NCBI GenBank assembly: GCA_036852015.1
Contig: JAANDG010000057.1
Location: 124,001-188,000, forward strand
Length of the DNA stretch: 64,000 bases
DNA from: Pelodera strongyloides
Lineage: Eukaryota; Nematoda; Chromadorea; Rhabditida; Rhabditidae
Reading direction: 5' to 3'
The stretch's first letter is position 1, and every line of letters begins with the position of its first letter. Below are positions 36,001-61,300 of this stretch, piece by piece. Position numbers and translations under genes: made by a program. The notes below the pieces were generated by a model. It was given only the letters and a program-made list of their open reading frames with translations, did not search any database and was not told the origin of the DNA.

Positions 36001-37228
36001 ACATGTGGTAATTTATAGTATTTGTTTACTTTTGACAAAAGTCTCCCGATAACTTGTGCTATTTAGTCATACGTCTGATGGAACCTCTTCCAATGCAATT
36101 CCGACGACGGCGGAACTTGAAGTTGACAATAATGTAATCAATGAAGCAACATCTCCGACAGAAGTTACTGTGACCACCACACAGACTTTGTATGTTTTTT
36201 CTGCTCGCCTTGGCCTAGTGTGTATGTGTGTGTGTCAAACTCATAAAGCCATTTAAAGCGGTACAACAGCCGGTTTTTAAAACGTATGTGGGTTTGCAGG
36301 ACACAGACACCACTACATCTGATATATTTGTTTATTTTAGGGAGCAAGATCCAAGCACGCTACCAAACAATGCACAACACACTCATTTTCTATTGCACCA
36401 ACAAATGAACTAACATTATCTAGATTTTAACACATTTTTCATGTTTTTCATATCACACACTTATTTGTAAAAAAATGTATCTCTGTGTTGCTAAAATGTC
36501 CATTTTTTGTTTCCATAGCTTTTTTGTTATGCTTATCATTATTATACTTTGTATGAAGAGCCTTTGTTTAATACTGCACAGGCACACGCATGCCAAAAAA
36601 TTGTCGAAAAACTTTTTAAAGGATCGAAATTTTTTTCAAAACTTCAAATTTAATTGTTAGCCAAATAGTTTTCTAGAAATTCTTATCCTTTGGTGCGGAT
36701 GTTTGTGAAAATGTGGCACTTGGAATCGGCTACGTCCACGGTTTGTTATCAGATAATTGCATGTTTTAGAATACGTTTTTTTTCGTTCCCTTATATATAT
36801 ATGGGTAAAGTATGTTATGCCCGACCCGGGCCCGGTTATTTGAGGGACTTGATCGGGCGCATATCGGGGTGTTCAGTTTCCCATGTAAGATCATGCACCG
36901 GCTTTAATTTAGCCGAATACGGGGACATCTCCGCCGGAGACTCACAAAAATTCATCTTTTCTCCGAACAGGAAATACAGTAGTACAAGATGACAAAGATC
37001 GAAATAACGGTATGTCTGCCTTGCCTTTTTTTTACCTTTTATGTGTACATAATAAGTATTATTATGTAATTTTGTGCACGGAGTTCTTGTCTAAAACCAG
37101 CTATTTACGTGATACGTCACTTCGTCAAGTTTGTTAATGTAATAAGCTATGCTTCAGAACCGACGGAAGATACTGGTCAAGATGGCGATCTAATACAACT
37201 TCTGAGGGCGGCCAAAGTTGATGTTTAA
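30014..37228 (+). CDS. Secreted astacin metalloprotease with EGF and CUB domains
   Basis: A zinc endopeptidase (M12A), nematode NAS type. Exons: 30014-30064 (signal peptide [15 protein letters not shown]), 30342-30461, 30688-30818, 31021-31172, 31489-31582, 32041-32287, 32634-32746, 33123-33217, 33331-33419, 33517-33621, 33859-33985, 34232-34312, 34488-34618, 34994-35115, 35213-35316, 35389-35479 and 36067-36189, then unresolved 3' joins; probable last exons are 36971-37009 and 37158-37228 (TAA). Prodomain [19 protein letters not shown] precedes a basic maturation site. Catalytic motifs are GCYSSIGN, zinc motif [20 protein letters not shown] and Met-turn SVMHYSA. An EGF-like module ([20 protein letters not shown]) and a CUB domain ([28 protein letters not shown]) follow, then a Thr-rich acidic tail. 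Odd points: a ~110-aa insertion before the zinc motif, and a choice between two donors after exon 9. Introns carry two family A elements. Confidence 0.85.
31744..31924. mobile_element. Foldback element in astacin intron 5
   Basis: GAGGCCAGTTCCAATAAAAT near the left end and its reverse complement near the right end flank arms of about 70 bp that continue with CCGCTGGGGTAGGTTACAGGCG against CGCCTGTAACCTATCCCAGCGG. The loop contains GCTCTCTCGCTTTCTCTG. It is a MITE-like structure. Confidence 0.75.
32304..32481. mobile_element. Inverted-repeat element family A, copy in astacin intron 6
   Basis: Ends TTAAAATACCTGCCGGTTTTTG and CAAAAACCGGCCGGTATTTCG with the family core (GTGTTTCAAAAACCGG). It lies just inside the donor of exon 6. 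Confidence 0.8.
32916..33097. mobile_element. Inverted-repeat element family A, copy in astacin intron 7
   Basis: Begins TTAAAGCGAAATACCGGCCG and ends CGACTGGTATTTCGCTTTAA, 182 bp, with about 35-bp terminal inverted repeats. The right end lies only 25 bp from the next exon (33123), so it supplies part of the acceptor region. Confidence 0.85.
34716..34965. repeat. GC-rich dispersed repeat in astacin intron
   Basis: It shares CGCCGCGCACAA, GGCGCTCCTGCGGTGCACC and a CGCGGAGTTT end with the block at 15455-15735. It is non-coding and of unknown origin. Confidence 0.5.
35510..35933. mobile_element. Inverted-repeat element family C in astacin intron 16
   Basis: Left end CTTTAAAGGAGGAGGCTCACG, right end CGTGAGCCTCCTCCTTTAAAG, 424 bp. 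At least 30 bp of each arm pair closely (continuing GAATGAAGTGCTC against GAGCACTTCATTC). Its TTTAAAGG termini resemble those of families B and D. Confidence 0.82.
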
Positions 37229-37455
37229 AAATATGTGGTTAGCTTATTATAAACGTTCACAGTAATTTTGACTTGCTGGTCCAGAATACGATTTAGAAAC
37301 GGACTCTGTGTTTTACAAGCAAAGAAAAAATATATATTTTGCCTGACACAATTTACTGAACACATAACAACAATGAAAATGTCAAAATAGTTAAATCAAT
37401 AAAATACACGTATTCTAGAAAGGCATACACGTTAATATAGGTGGGTTTCAACTTT
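37229..37455. other. Convergent gap between astacin and receptor genes
   Basis: A 227-bp AT-rich gap. It holds a plus-strand AATAAA at 37398 for the astacin transcript. Confidence 0.5.
37398..37403 (+). terminator. Astacin poly(A) signal
   Basis: AATAAA, 170 bp after the proposed astacin stop and 53 bp before the end of the convergent receptor gene. Confidence 0.45.
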
Positions 37456-39527
37456 TCAAACATTTGCCCGACTTGTCTGAAACGCGTTGCACGCTGTGCT
37501 CTTACTCGCTTTCCTAACCACGGTCACCATTTCTGATTTTAAACCAAAAATTCTTTTCAATTCATTTTGAAATGGTCGGACGAATATGAAAGGGAGTGTA
37601 ATCCTCCAGAAGGAGTTCGTCCTCGCAGTGAAGGTTATCGTGTTGAACAACCAAAGCGGCATGTCAACTGAAAACACTTTTTTTTTTTTTTAACTTTTAC
37701 ATTTTTATAAATTCACAAATAATTCTCTCTTACAAAACTAACTGTCTCTTATAATATCATTCAGCATCGAATATGGCATGAGAAAGTGGTTGTGTATATC
37801 TGATTATATCAAATGTACCCTTTCCTTCTTGCAGTGCTCGGCTAATCAATACGCATTCGCTAGAGTTTGGAGTTCAATAATGGAATTATAAAAGATAAAT
37901 CAAAAAAGATAAATATTGACTGACCGTCTGAATAAAGCGTAAGGTTAATTTGCATAAGAGTGAGTCCATTTGAGAGAACCGGAATAATGCTCTGAGCCAG
38001 CAAACCCAGCATCACTGTTCTTTGATCACGACGTTGTTCTGCTGAATTACCTGAACAATTAGCACATATCTTGTCATTTTAAAGCTCTCATTACTCTACT
38101 TTAAAACAAAGGAACTTGATAGCTTTTTCTCTAGCGCAGATACGCTTTTAGAGTGCGCCGCACCGTAGTGGGTGCGCGACGTTCGGCGCCTTTCTGGCGC
38201 GACGGAGAATGAAAGACAGTCGAAACCCACGTCCAAGCCTCACTCCTCGTTGTTTTATATGTGAAGTTGTATAATGGAGAAGGTGGAGGTTAATTGCCGC
38301 AGTCAGAATATTAAATCCCCATATGACAAGACTTACGTTCTGAAATTCGCTTTATATTCATCGGTAACATCAATTTTATACCCATCTTTATACTTTCTAA
38401 AAGAAATACAACGTACAAATAAATAGGCACTCATACCGTAAATCCTCCCAAAACATTGGTATCTAGTACGGGATCACAAGCATCATTGTAGCTCAACGAA
38501 CCATCAAATAAAAGGATAACGAGATGGAAAAGCTGAATATATTATTTGTTTTTCATTATTATTTGCTCCAATATTGCAGTAGCCTATAACCTGACCAGAT
38601 TAACACTTCCGACAGAGTTTACGTAATCTACAAATGCAAGTAACTGTTAGAAATAATAATCAGTATGCAACTCACGTGTCGTAGACACAAGACGAAGAAG
38701 AGAGAAACAAATAAATAATTGGACATTTGATATCGATGTACAATTAGGAGATAGCGCCGAGCACATAATGCCTAAGTGAAATAAGTAAGGGTAACTGAAG
38801 TGACCCTGGCAATTTCCCATCTATATGCTTGCAACTTTAGCATGCTAAACCACAAAATCAAAGCACACAATTTCTATGTAGGCCAAACTCTTTCAAGGAA
38901 TTTCATCTAAAAACTCACCAAGATAAAACATTCGTAGTGATATTCAAAATGCATAATATACGATTTGACAATAGTACAGTAGAGTACGGAGACCGTTTCT
39001 TCTTCAAGCGAGAATATTATATGATGAATGTCTGCCAGAAATTTGGGCAGCATTGAAATGTAGTACGTATAACAAACTAGGAAAATACTTCCCTGAAAAT
39101 TTAATAATCACAGAGTATTTGGCTAGTTCACCCAGACTCGTCAGCTGTGCTATCTACGTTCATAATTTCCATTCGCTCGAGAAAAATACCACGAAATTGT
39201 TAGCAATAGCTGGCCATTATATTTTTGACAACATTTCCTTGTCTTCTGACGAGAATAGTAAGTAAATAAAATATATAGTAACCAACAATTAGTAGAAACT
39301 AACAAAGCACTTACCTTATAAACATCGTAAATATTCGGGCGTAGTCGTTGAATTCTTATTAGAAAACAAAGAGGAAATAGTGGTAAAATTCCAAAAGAAA
39401 CGTCACGAATCCCCGCGATATAATATATTGGAGAATATTTGGATTCATAGGACCAGTAGTCCATTACTGAGGTAGTCCAGTTAGTAAGGAATAAATAGTT
39501 ATCTTTGATCGATTTGTTCTTTGTAAA
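37456..39527 (-). pseudogene. Seven-helix receptor with in-frame stop
   Basis: Minus-strand exons: 39527-39315, 39092-38919, 38771-38676, 38532-38337, 38050-37925 and 37667-37456 (TGA), all joining in phase. The product reads as a divergent rhodopsin-like receptor of the nematode chemoreceptor kind. An N-glycosylation site (NWT) precedes TM1 (GILPLFPLCFLI); TM2 is IFLVCYTYYISMLP; a DRY-like CARRYLLIVHRYQ ends TM3; TM4 is YLFVSLFFVLCLR; the ECL2 segment is LFDGSLSYNDACDPV; TM5 is VPIYLYVVFLL; the third loop is RISERNSAEQRRDQ; TM6 is MLGLLAQSIIPVL; TM7 and tail run from PLWLFNTITF to FQNELKRIFG. A TGA at 38433-38431 falls just before TM5. A 51-bp in-frame intron could remove it but would also delete TM5. 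The first exon may be missing upstream. Pseudogene, null allele or sequencing error are all possible. Confidence 0.65.
38135..38210. repeat. GC-rich repeat fragment in receptor intron
   Basis: Contains AGTGCGCCGCACCGTAGTGGG, resembling the GC-rich blocks at 15455 and 34716. It is short and degenerate. Confidence 0.35.
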
Positions 39528-41526
39528 CTGAAAAAAAAAACTATTTATAACATTGAGTCAAGCGGTGTTATCCTAAAGCTCGAATATCACCATTGCGTGT
39601 ATTTCTGACAATTTTTTATTTATTTCAGTGTTACGTGATGCAAAATTAAAATAACGCTTTGCCTCTATCATAGAGAATAACTAAAACAAAATATAAGCTT
39701 TCACCTTTCACTACAATGAACGAATAATCATACACAATTAAATCAATTGAATGGTTTCCATGGAGGAAGAAAGAAACTACTGCATATAATCTACAAAAAA
39801 GTTATTTGTCGAGTTGGTTTTGGATTTAGATTTAGATGACAAGGAAGGGTATTATGATTATTTTCTTCTGGTCTCTATCGTTGACGCACATCTTTTTTTG
39901 CACTTATAGCCTTCTGCTCGGCAAAATGTATGTACATTACTTTACATTATACTATATAACTGTACGAAATAGATAGCTAGTGACTATATTATAGTTTCTT
40001 TCATCAAAAGCAACCATAAAGCAGGTCAAAGACCGTTTATTGTGTGTATTCATTTAGGCGTATCATTTCAAAAAGGAGGTCCAAATTGTGCAAAGAAGCA
40101 TTGGCAATTCTCAATTTCCTGTTTAAAACGAAAAGGGAAAGCGCTAAAAGAGCACGGAATAGTACACATAAAGTGGATGAGGCCAACGAGGCCTTTTTTG
40201 CAAGTCGACATTAAAATTATAGGCAAAATATGCTGTGAAATGCAAAAAAATGAGCGGGATAATTAAACGAGCTCATTCAGTTGGGAAATTTGAACGCCAA
40301 GAATAAACCGTAGTGGGCAGCGAACACTGTGCACGTGGGCCCTTCAAAGGGTCGGGACACCAACAATTTTACAATTATTCATTCGAGGTCCGCAGAAAGA
40401 CAACGATAAAAATCGCAGCAAGCAAAATACTAAACAAAAAGAGTTGCCGCGCACCAAAAGCAAGCATTATCACCAATTTTTTAATTTTGACCAGAAACTT
40501 TTTGGAATGTTGCCTGAATCAATAGTTGACATTTAAATATTTAGTTATTTATTAACACATAAAATGTGTGAATCAATATGATGAAAGGTTGACAAGCAAC
40601 AACTGAATGGCCGCCATGGTTTTAATTACTTCGAACATGTACTTTTTGTTGTCCAGTAGCTTGTAACACTGTAGTAAATGTAGTGACCAACGAAAAACCT
40701 GATAAAAGTTTATACATTTGGTTTTACTAGAAAATATAAGAGATAAGTTTCTGGCAGTAACAGCTTACATGGATTTTTTTATCGTTGTCATCACATAGAC
40801 ATAGCATAGCCATAGCGCTTACAAAAAATACAAAGAATATTGGCCCTTAAATATTTTTTATTGAGTACAAAACAAAAATATTTGAACTAATTTGAAGGTG
40901 TTTCTAGCAGAGGGTGGATAGCCGATGATACATCAATGAGATTGTCGAGAGAAATCGGATCATATTTTTTCAGCATATCTCTCAAATCTCATATTCATCT
41001 AATAAGTATTTTCCGGAGCCGCAGTATGTTTAGTTTGCCCCCACGTGGCATTCATTGCATTTTCACTTCTTTGGAAACTTTTCATTACCATAAAAGATTG
41101 GAAAACTGGGGGAACTTTTGGTAAAGGTCGAACGAAAACAAACAAACGTGCCTTATAATGCCAACGTAGAAGGCAAGATGTTGCTTTTCGGTCAAGGCTC
41201 TAAACTAGATTCAACTAGAAAGATCACAAATCTGGCTATCTACATAGTTGAACCCTTTCAAGGAAGGTCAAAACAATGAATGGTTGATGCAATGGGTGAC
41301 TGTGGGACCCATTATTATTTTGTCCGATACAATGCGCAAACTTGTGTCATGTAATTCCTCCATTATTTCAAACATTTGTGATTTTCTGATGTGCATTTGT
41401 TGGGTTTTTTGATAGTAAAAACTCTTGTAAGTCAAATGCTTACTGCGCAAAGAGAAATCACAACTTGGAGTACTTCACTATGATTTATATTTATTAACTT
41501 AGTTTGGCAATCATTTATAATTTACA
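39528..41526. other. Intergenic, no supported gene
   Basis: About 2 kb of AT-rich sequence between two minus-strand genes. It should contain the upstream region of the receptor gene and the 3' UTR of the GH31 gene. ORFs at 40042-40266 and 40313-40525 show no family features and no plausible splice partners. Confidence 0.55.
41490..41495 (-). terminator. GH31 poly(A) signal
   Basis: TTTATT on the plus strand reads AATAAA on the minus strand, 32 bases after the GH31 stop codon at 41527-41529. Confidence 0.6.
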
Positions 41527-54695
<13,169 letters not shown>

Positions 54696-57600
54696 GGCCT
54701 GGGTGGTCCCAACGTCCAAACTAAACTTATGTACCCAATATATCACATATGTACACAAAACACGACACAATGACTTGACAAGAGTGTTTAAAATATGATA
54801 CGGTAGTAATGCGTCTAATTGGTCAAAAGATTTGTCCGTAAGGTAGTAAAATAATTTATGTTCAAATGCAAAAAAAAAAAAGAAGAACGATATCGGCTAT
54901 GGGCCCGCTCACGATTACTATTCCGAAAGAATGTTAGGATGGGGGCCCATGATTACGGTATGAATTTGTCCGTGAAAAAAAATGAAGTGAAAGTTTTTCC
55001 TCTCATTTGCTGGGACCCTAAATGGAGAAAAAAGGGAAACTATGCATTAAATGAAACCATGTGGAATATTAATGGAAACCAAATGGCATTCTGATAAGAA
55101 CAGGGTCAGTCTCACTGATAAAACATCAGGAAGCGAGTGATCACCAATCACTCCATGTCCATAGGAATGCAGATTAGATAAACTGCTGGCCACAAGGTAC
55201 AAATTAACACATGAAATTGACAAGATGTGGACAAAAACAGGTAGCTTATACACCTTCAGCGCTTCCTTCTCAGTGTGCATTTTAGTCATAGAATTACCTA
55301 ACCGGTGTGAATTTACGTGCTACAACAATATCTTGAAAGGGAGGGAAAAATCAATTAAATCCAGCTATAAGGCTTATGGCTTATTTGGTCAGATGTTCCC
55401 TAGCAAGAGAACTATATAGCTACGTGAGCCTATCATCGTACTAACATAGCTAGACATAAACATAATCATGAAAAACCGACCAACAAATGACAAATCAAAA
55501 TGAGAGTTGAGGTCAATCTATAGTGAACCATTCACTTCCTTTGTCATTTCGTTCCGCAACAGCTGTTTAATAGTCTACAAGGCTGTCTATGATAGTTTTT
55601 TTCTTGTGATGTTTTTCCATAATGGTACATCCATAGCATTTAGTATACGTAAACTATCCTGTCCTTTGTATTGAATGTTCTGCATATGTGTACTCAATAG
55701 ATCATAGCTATAATTATGTGAACAATGTAGCATAGTTGAAAATAGTTATTTGACTACAAAACGATCGTGGTGAAACAAGGTATCCAGATAAATAAAAATT
55801 CTGACTTATTATATTGGTGCTGTTACCTTGACCTAATTGAGAAAAAGTCGTAATGTACTTTTTGTGACTACTCTGTTCGTCTTAGGCGGGTCGCCAGCTA
55901 AAATATTTGCACCCGCGAACCCGCCCAGCTAAAATATTTCTACCCGCGAACCCGCCAGCTAAAATATTTCCATTGCCTAATTCGCCGGCGAAAGTAAACT
56001 ACTGTAGGCGCTTCGCGGGTTAAAATTAAGTGGGAAATTGTGTGGATATACTGTAGCATTGTGCATCACAGAACACTATATTTGTGGGCCGATTGATTTT
56101 CAAAAACTTGCATTTTTCCAGTTTTCAGTTTTGTTTCAATCATATGTTTTGCTTTGTTGTGTAGTGTAAGTATTCGTTGTTGTTATTTTTGAAGTGTATG
56201 AAGAACATGTCTGTGTTTCTACCTGGCCTGCATTTCAGAAACAAAATAAACGTTTGGTTCGGTTACTTTGGAGTTCAGTGAAATGACTTACACATTATAC
56301 TTTCTTTAACTATTTCTCCTCGTGATCACCGTATATTTCCATTTTGTTTGCTACATTTATGGTAAACAAAGGGTGTCTTCATTTTAGGCTTGGCATCTGG
56401 CCTGGTTGACCCTGGCCCGTCCATTCAGGTAATGGATATGAAGAGGACGGAGAAAGGAATAAATGGCGAAACCATGTTAGCAAACGGATGAAGAAGGAAT
56501 ATACGTAAGTAAAATATGAAAATAGGAATGGCTAAAATCTTCTCGCTTCATGTGACCGTTAATACCGTTTGTACGGAAAGGATTCATTCCACATCCATAC
56601 TGTCTTACTAGTTTCTTAGAAAGCTCGAGGTTTCGGCTCAGTTTGTGCAATTTACGTTTACATATAGAGATGGTTAAGAATGTATGTGGGTGCGGTGCGG
56701 TTACCGCCCCGTCCCTCCGGTTGGTAAAAAGTATTAAAAGCTCAACCATGTCCATTTAAAGTTTAAAGTGTACGTTTTTAGGTGGAAACGTATGATGGTC
56801 AAGGACCAAATGAAGCAAAGTTAAATAAGCGAACCACGAACCAGGCGGAGGACAGAGTTAGCGGATATCCATATGCATAAGGTTTGTTTATGTTTTTTTT
56901 CATGGTAGCTTAATAGTTTATTTGTGTGAGTTCTACCAATGTGCACAATTTTGACACTCCATTAAGTCGTTACGGCGCAGCCGACGCTCGGGTATCCAGT
57001 TTCCTTTACAGCGCGCATTTTGCCACTCTCGCGGCCCAAGCGAACGTTTTGTTTATTCCGCAATGTGGCACACTTTGGCGAAATTAAGGCGCGCAACGCA
57101 TTATGTATGATAGAATTGTTTATCTGTTTCCAATTCTAGTTCTGCTTTCACGTTTTTTTCTTCAGAAATCTGAATTTGAATGGGCGGAGAAGCGTTGGAA
57201 AGTCTGACTTCACCAGCAGGCAGGACCGCATAAGGCCACATCACATTCTTCTATTACTTGCCAGATTGCCAATCCTCGAGCATCTTGCACAGCCTAATTA
57301 TTTATTTTATCTGAAATTGTTCGCATTTAGTAGCCGCCGTTTGTTAAATTACCCCTTATTGTGTTCTATAATAGTAATTTAAATTATGTTACCGTGTGAG
57401 CTCTCTGACCTCGAAATTTGACATGTTTATTAGTGTTCGTGTGCTCATTTTATGCGGTGTCCCGATCATTAGGAGTAGACTTTGTAAATTCAATAACATT
57501 CGTTTACCGCAATCTTACGCAACTCTCAGTTTATTGATATTTAATTTTGTCTAGAATTAGATACGATAGGTGTGCTTCACTTGTTTGTTGAGTTGTTATG

Positions 57601-58372
57601 TGTATTTTTATTTTGGTTGTTGTTCTAACTTCTGGTCTGAAGTGGCTATTTTAGGACTAGGTATATGTATACGTAGGACTGTGATAGTTGTGCTCAGAAT
57701 GTTGATTATTTTGTTTGCATTTAGGTTGATTGGTAGAGGCATTTAGCCAAGTGTTGAAGGAGACACAAATTTTTAGCAATGTTGTGGAACTTCTGTACTG
57801 AACGTTGGGCTTTTATTGGTGTTTGCTTATTATTTTACTCTATAAAGGAATTCGCACATCATTTGTTGGTTACGAATATGGTTTATTTGTGTGATGTGTT
57901 TTATTATTAACGTGTAGTTTATAGCGTGGTTTAATGATCCCTTGTCTGCGTCTCTCCGGCGAGAGGGGATGCTACACTATTTGTAGCAAAACAGCGAAGC
58001 GGCCTAGCGAAAATTATGCAATTGACACATCCGCCATGCAGGTGGACAGGCGGTTCGCCATTATTTTCGCTGGGCGGCCCGCCAAAAACGAACGCAGTAG
58101 ATATTTTATGCTTTGCTACCGTATTAGCCACAAAATTTGTAGTGACCAAATTTTTTTTTTTTTGAAAAAAAAAATTATGAAAATTTTTTTACCTCAAAAA
58201 AATTTTTATTTTATTGGTTGTTTACTTTTATTTTATTTTTGTTTAAACTCCGATCCGCGCCACCGACGCATTTGTTTACTGTTTTTCGTTGTTGCCATAC
58301 CCACAGTGTTTGTGGTCTTGCCTCATTGCCTTACTTCGATTTACACGGAATAGATTATTAATTGTTGCAGGA
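54696..58372. other. Divergent intergenic region, no supported gene
   Basis: About 3.7 kb between the start of the GH31 gene and the ATG at 58373. It holds a tandem repeat at 55886-55985, GC-rich patches near 56950-57100 and 57940-58090, and poly(T)/poly(A) tracts around 58150-58210. ORFs here are short and lack family features. Promoters of both flanking genes should lie within it, but none was recognised. Confidence 0.5.
55886..55985. repeat. ~35-bp tandem repeat
   Basis: Three copies of CCAGCTAAAATATTT with a variable CACCCGCGAACCCG spacer, followed by a degenerate copy (CGCCGGCGAAAG). Confidence 0.75.
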
Positions 58373-61300
58373 ATGAGCCTGAAACGTCCTCGAAAGAGGA
58401 GGATATCCTCCGTACTGGTGGACAGTTCTGGTGGTAAAAAGTCACCTTCCGAAGTAAAGCGCAGAAAGAAGGTCAATGCGAGGAGCGGCACTGATGTTTC
58501 CGTTATTGATCGGAGTGATGTATCTCATGGAAGTTCACGCAAGGATAAGGAGGAAACAGTGGAAACATCTCCACCATGTTAGCGTTGATCGTACTATTAT
58601 ATAAGGCGTTTCATTATGTTAAACAGGATGTAAGCCTTCTTTAGACTAGTAGTGACAGTGATCCTGACTCCTGACCTCTTGTGTTCCATTTACAAGTGAA
58701 CTGTTTGTAGCAATCTAGTAGTTGTCTTTTGTTGGTGTGAGCTTTAGTTCTATATGCAGTTTAACACCTTTTTTCCTTTTATAATCATACTTTCATTCAT
58801 TTCAGGTCGCCTTCTTCCTCCGATACTGAAGGATTTACTTCTGGAATGCATAAGCAGCCCGGTTGCAGAATTTTTGATGCAAAATCTCGGTTTTGTTATG
58901 GTATGCATTATGGAACTAAAGTTTGGTATCCCCTTTTTCTTTTGTTTATCCTGCCTGTAAACAATTGACGCGTTGTGTCTTTGAGAATTCATTGCTTTGC
59001 GTGGTGTGTGCCTAATTGGATGAAGTGTTCTGATGAATTAATATCTGCTGTATTCTTTTCAGGACTTGTTGACAAAGAGGGAAAGGCGTACATTCCGCTT
59101 TGTCGACTTTCGGAAGTATTGTGGGTTTGATGTGAGTCTGTTTCATAATAATTACTTTATCCTTTTTCACTGTTTCATACAATTTTCTGGTGCTTTGATG
59201 AGTAAAGATGAACCAAACAAGTTCTGCACTGCACTGATTGACTGCATTTTCTCGTATTAATTAATTCTTCCCATTATCATGAGTTTTCAAGTCTGTTTGG
59301 TTTGTATACTATCGGTAAATGAAAAATACTAGATTTGAACTTCATTCAGAATCCCTTTCTTCTGGAGGTTATCGATGCTGCTCGTCTTTGTCGGAATTCA
59401 GATCCTTCATTAAAAGCCAACATCCCGGAATTTCGTGTCCCTGAAGAGCAGTTTGAATCTCGTTTGCATAAAGGGGCATCGCGCTTGAAAGAGTTGGCCA
59501 AATCACGACCAAAGTTACGAAAATTAGGTAATTACTATTCTTTTTGTCATTATCGTTCCTGTCCCTAGTCCCTAGGACCCTTGGTGTCAGGTGCCCCAGT
59601 GAGTAACCACATGATTTCCAACAAACAACTTGCTTTTGTATCAGCACTCTTCGCTTCACGATAGAGCGGACCACGAATCACATAGGAATCTTTCAGACAA
59701 TCATCACTGAAGAACCAGACTGTTAGCTTGCTAGCTAAAATTCAAGTTCCCTAGTCCTCTTTTTTTGTATACGCTTTGTTTTGCTGCATTGACTGTGCTT
59801 TACATTTGCTTAGTCAATATTTACTAGCTCAGCACCTCAGCAGAAATTTTTAGGAAAGCTCAAGTGGGTCGACTATAATTTCTATAATTTCACATTTCAC
59901 CGTTTTCAGACAATTTCGGTTGGCCAGCGGTGAACTATTACTATGTGGACCAGACTAATCACGAACCTCATGTCCGAAAGCCAATTCACTTGTGCGAACA
60001 AAAGGCGTGTACTGAAGAGGAAGGACTGTTTTTGATATCGGACCTTCAATTCACTGACTTTGCTGTAAGTTTATTTTATGATATTTTTAACTGTTTTAGT
60101 CCCCCTGCTCGATATGAAACTTTTTGGGAGCGCGCCTGGCCCTTTTTAGTTCTTTGTCCTTTTGTGGCGTTGTATGGTTGCAGTCGTAGCGTTGTATGGT
60201 TGTCGGAATCGGCTACTTTAAGCCCCGTTGTGTAATTTGAATAGTTCACAAATAAATAGTCGCAAGTTTAGTTTTCATCTCTCTTCTGTGACGAGCGCAA
60301 ACTTCTCAAGGAGGGTCACTGGTTTGAGAAAACAACGTCACTCAAGGAACTGCTCTCCTTAAATCTTGGGCATGCACAGGTCTTAATTTGGTATTATTCT
60401 TATGCCGTTTGATTTTATCTTAGGAAATTATCGGAGCACTTCTCCTGTAAGGCGATTGATCTGTATGCAAATGCGACAGGTAGGCACATTCTCTTACCTT
60501 ACCTTTAGCCGTGATGATATGCTCTCTCGTCTCGTAAAGATAAAAATATTCAAAACATCAATTCTCGCGTAAGATCTTTTTTCTATGTAATGTAATATTA
60601 TATTGCAGTAAGACATCATCCTTTGTTAGCGCGATAGCGCTAACATAGTTTGGGTTTTAATCCTTTTATTTTGTTTTATTTAGATACCACTGGATGAGAC
60701 GGTAGTTGAGCTGTCACGGCGGATGCGACATTTGAATAAATTGACCTGGTATTCTGCCCAAACCGACGTGCTTTCCGTCGACTATTTTGCGCAAAACAAC
60801 TTGACATCACTGTGTCTCACCTTCACTTTGCCTTACGTATGTTTGTCTAAGAATGCGTAGAATTAATATAATACGCGTTCATGCTGAGTTTGGGGAACTC
60901 CTTGCCATTACCTCAGCGTGGTACCCCTTTGAGGGTATTTCGTACTATATAATGTTATACTATGTTATATCCACAATGGGGTATATTACGTGGGTCAGTA
61001 TATTCACTCTTTTTTAAATCTTTTTTAGGACACTACAATTGTTGATTTTCTGATGTGCTGCGAGAATTTGGAGGAACTGCACTTTGGAATGCAGTTTCCG
61101 GAGAATCCGTAAGTATTTAATTGCCAGTGCTTCAATCATTGTACAATTTGTTTATAGTTGTAACCTAACGAGCGGCGACGTGAGCACGTGACGTGAGCTT
61201 CCTTTTAGCTTTTCGGATAGTTTTGAACCGTAAATCGCAGTGGCAGCTTACAGCCGGCTTTTGTTACGTTTTCTTAGAGTTTTGGGCGCGACAACCTGTT

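Noticed and set aside
37780..37880. Candidate last exon of the receptor gene (ending ANAY)
   Set aside because: It would end the prot before TM7. The exon at 37667-37456 continues in phase with a convincing TM7 and tail, so it is preferred.
40042..40525. Two plus-strand ORFs of about 70 codons
   Set aside because: Lys-rich AT-biased sequence without splice signals or homology cues.
60425..60479. Extra exon of the last gene
   Set aside because: Neither usable frame joins the exon ending at 60379 to the one starting at 60684 in phase; direct joining of those two gives a clean leucine-rich reading.
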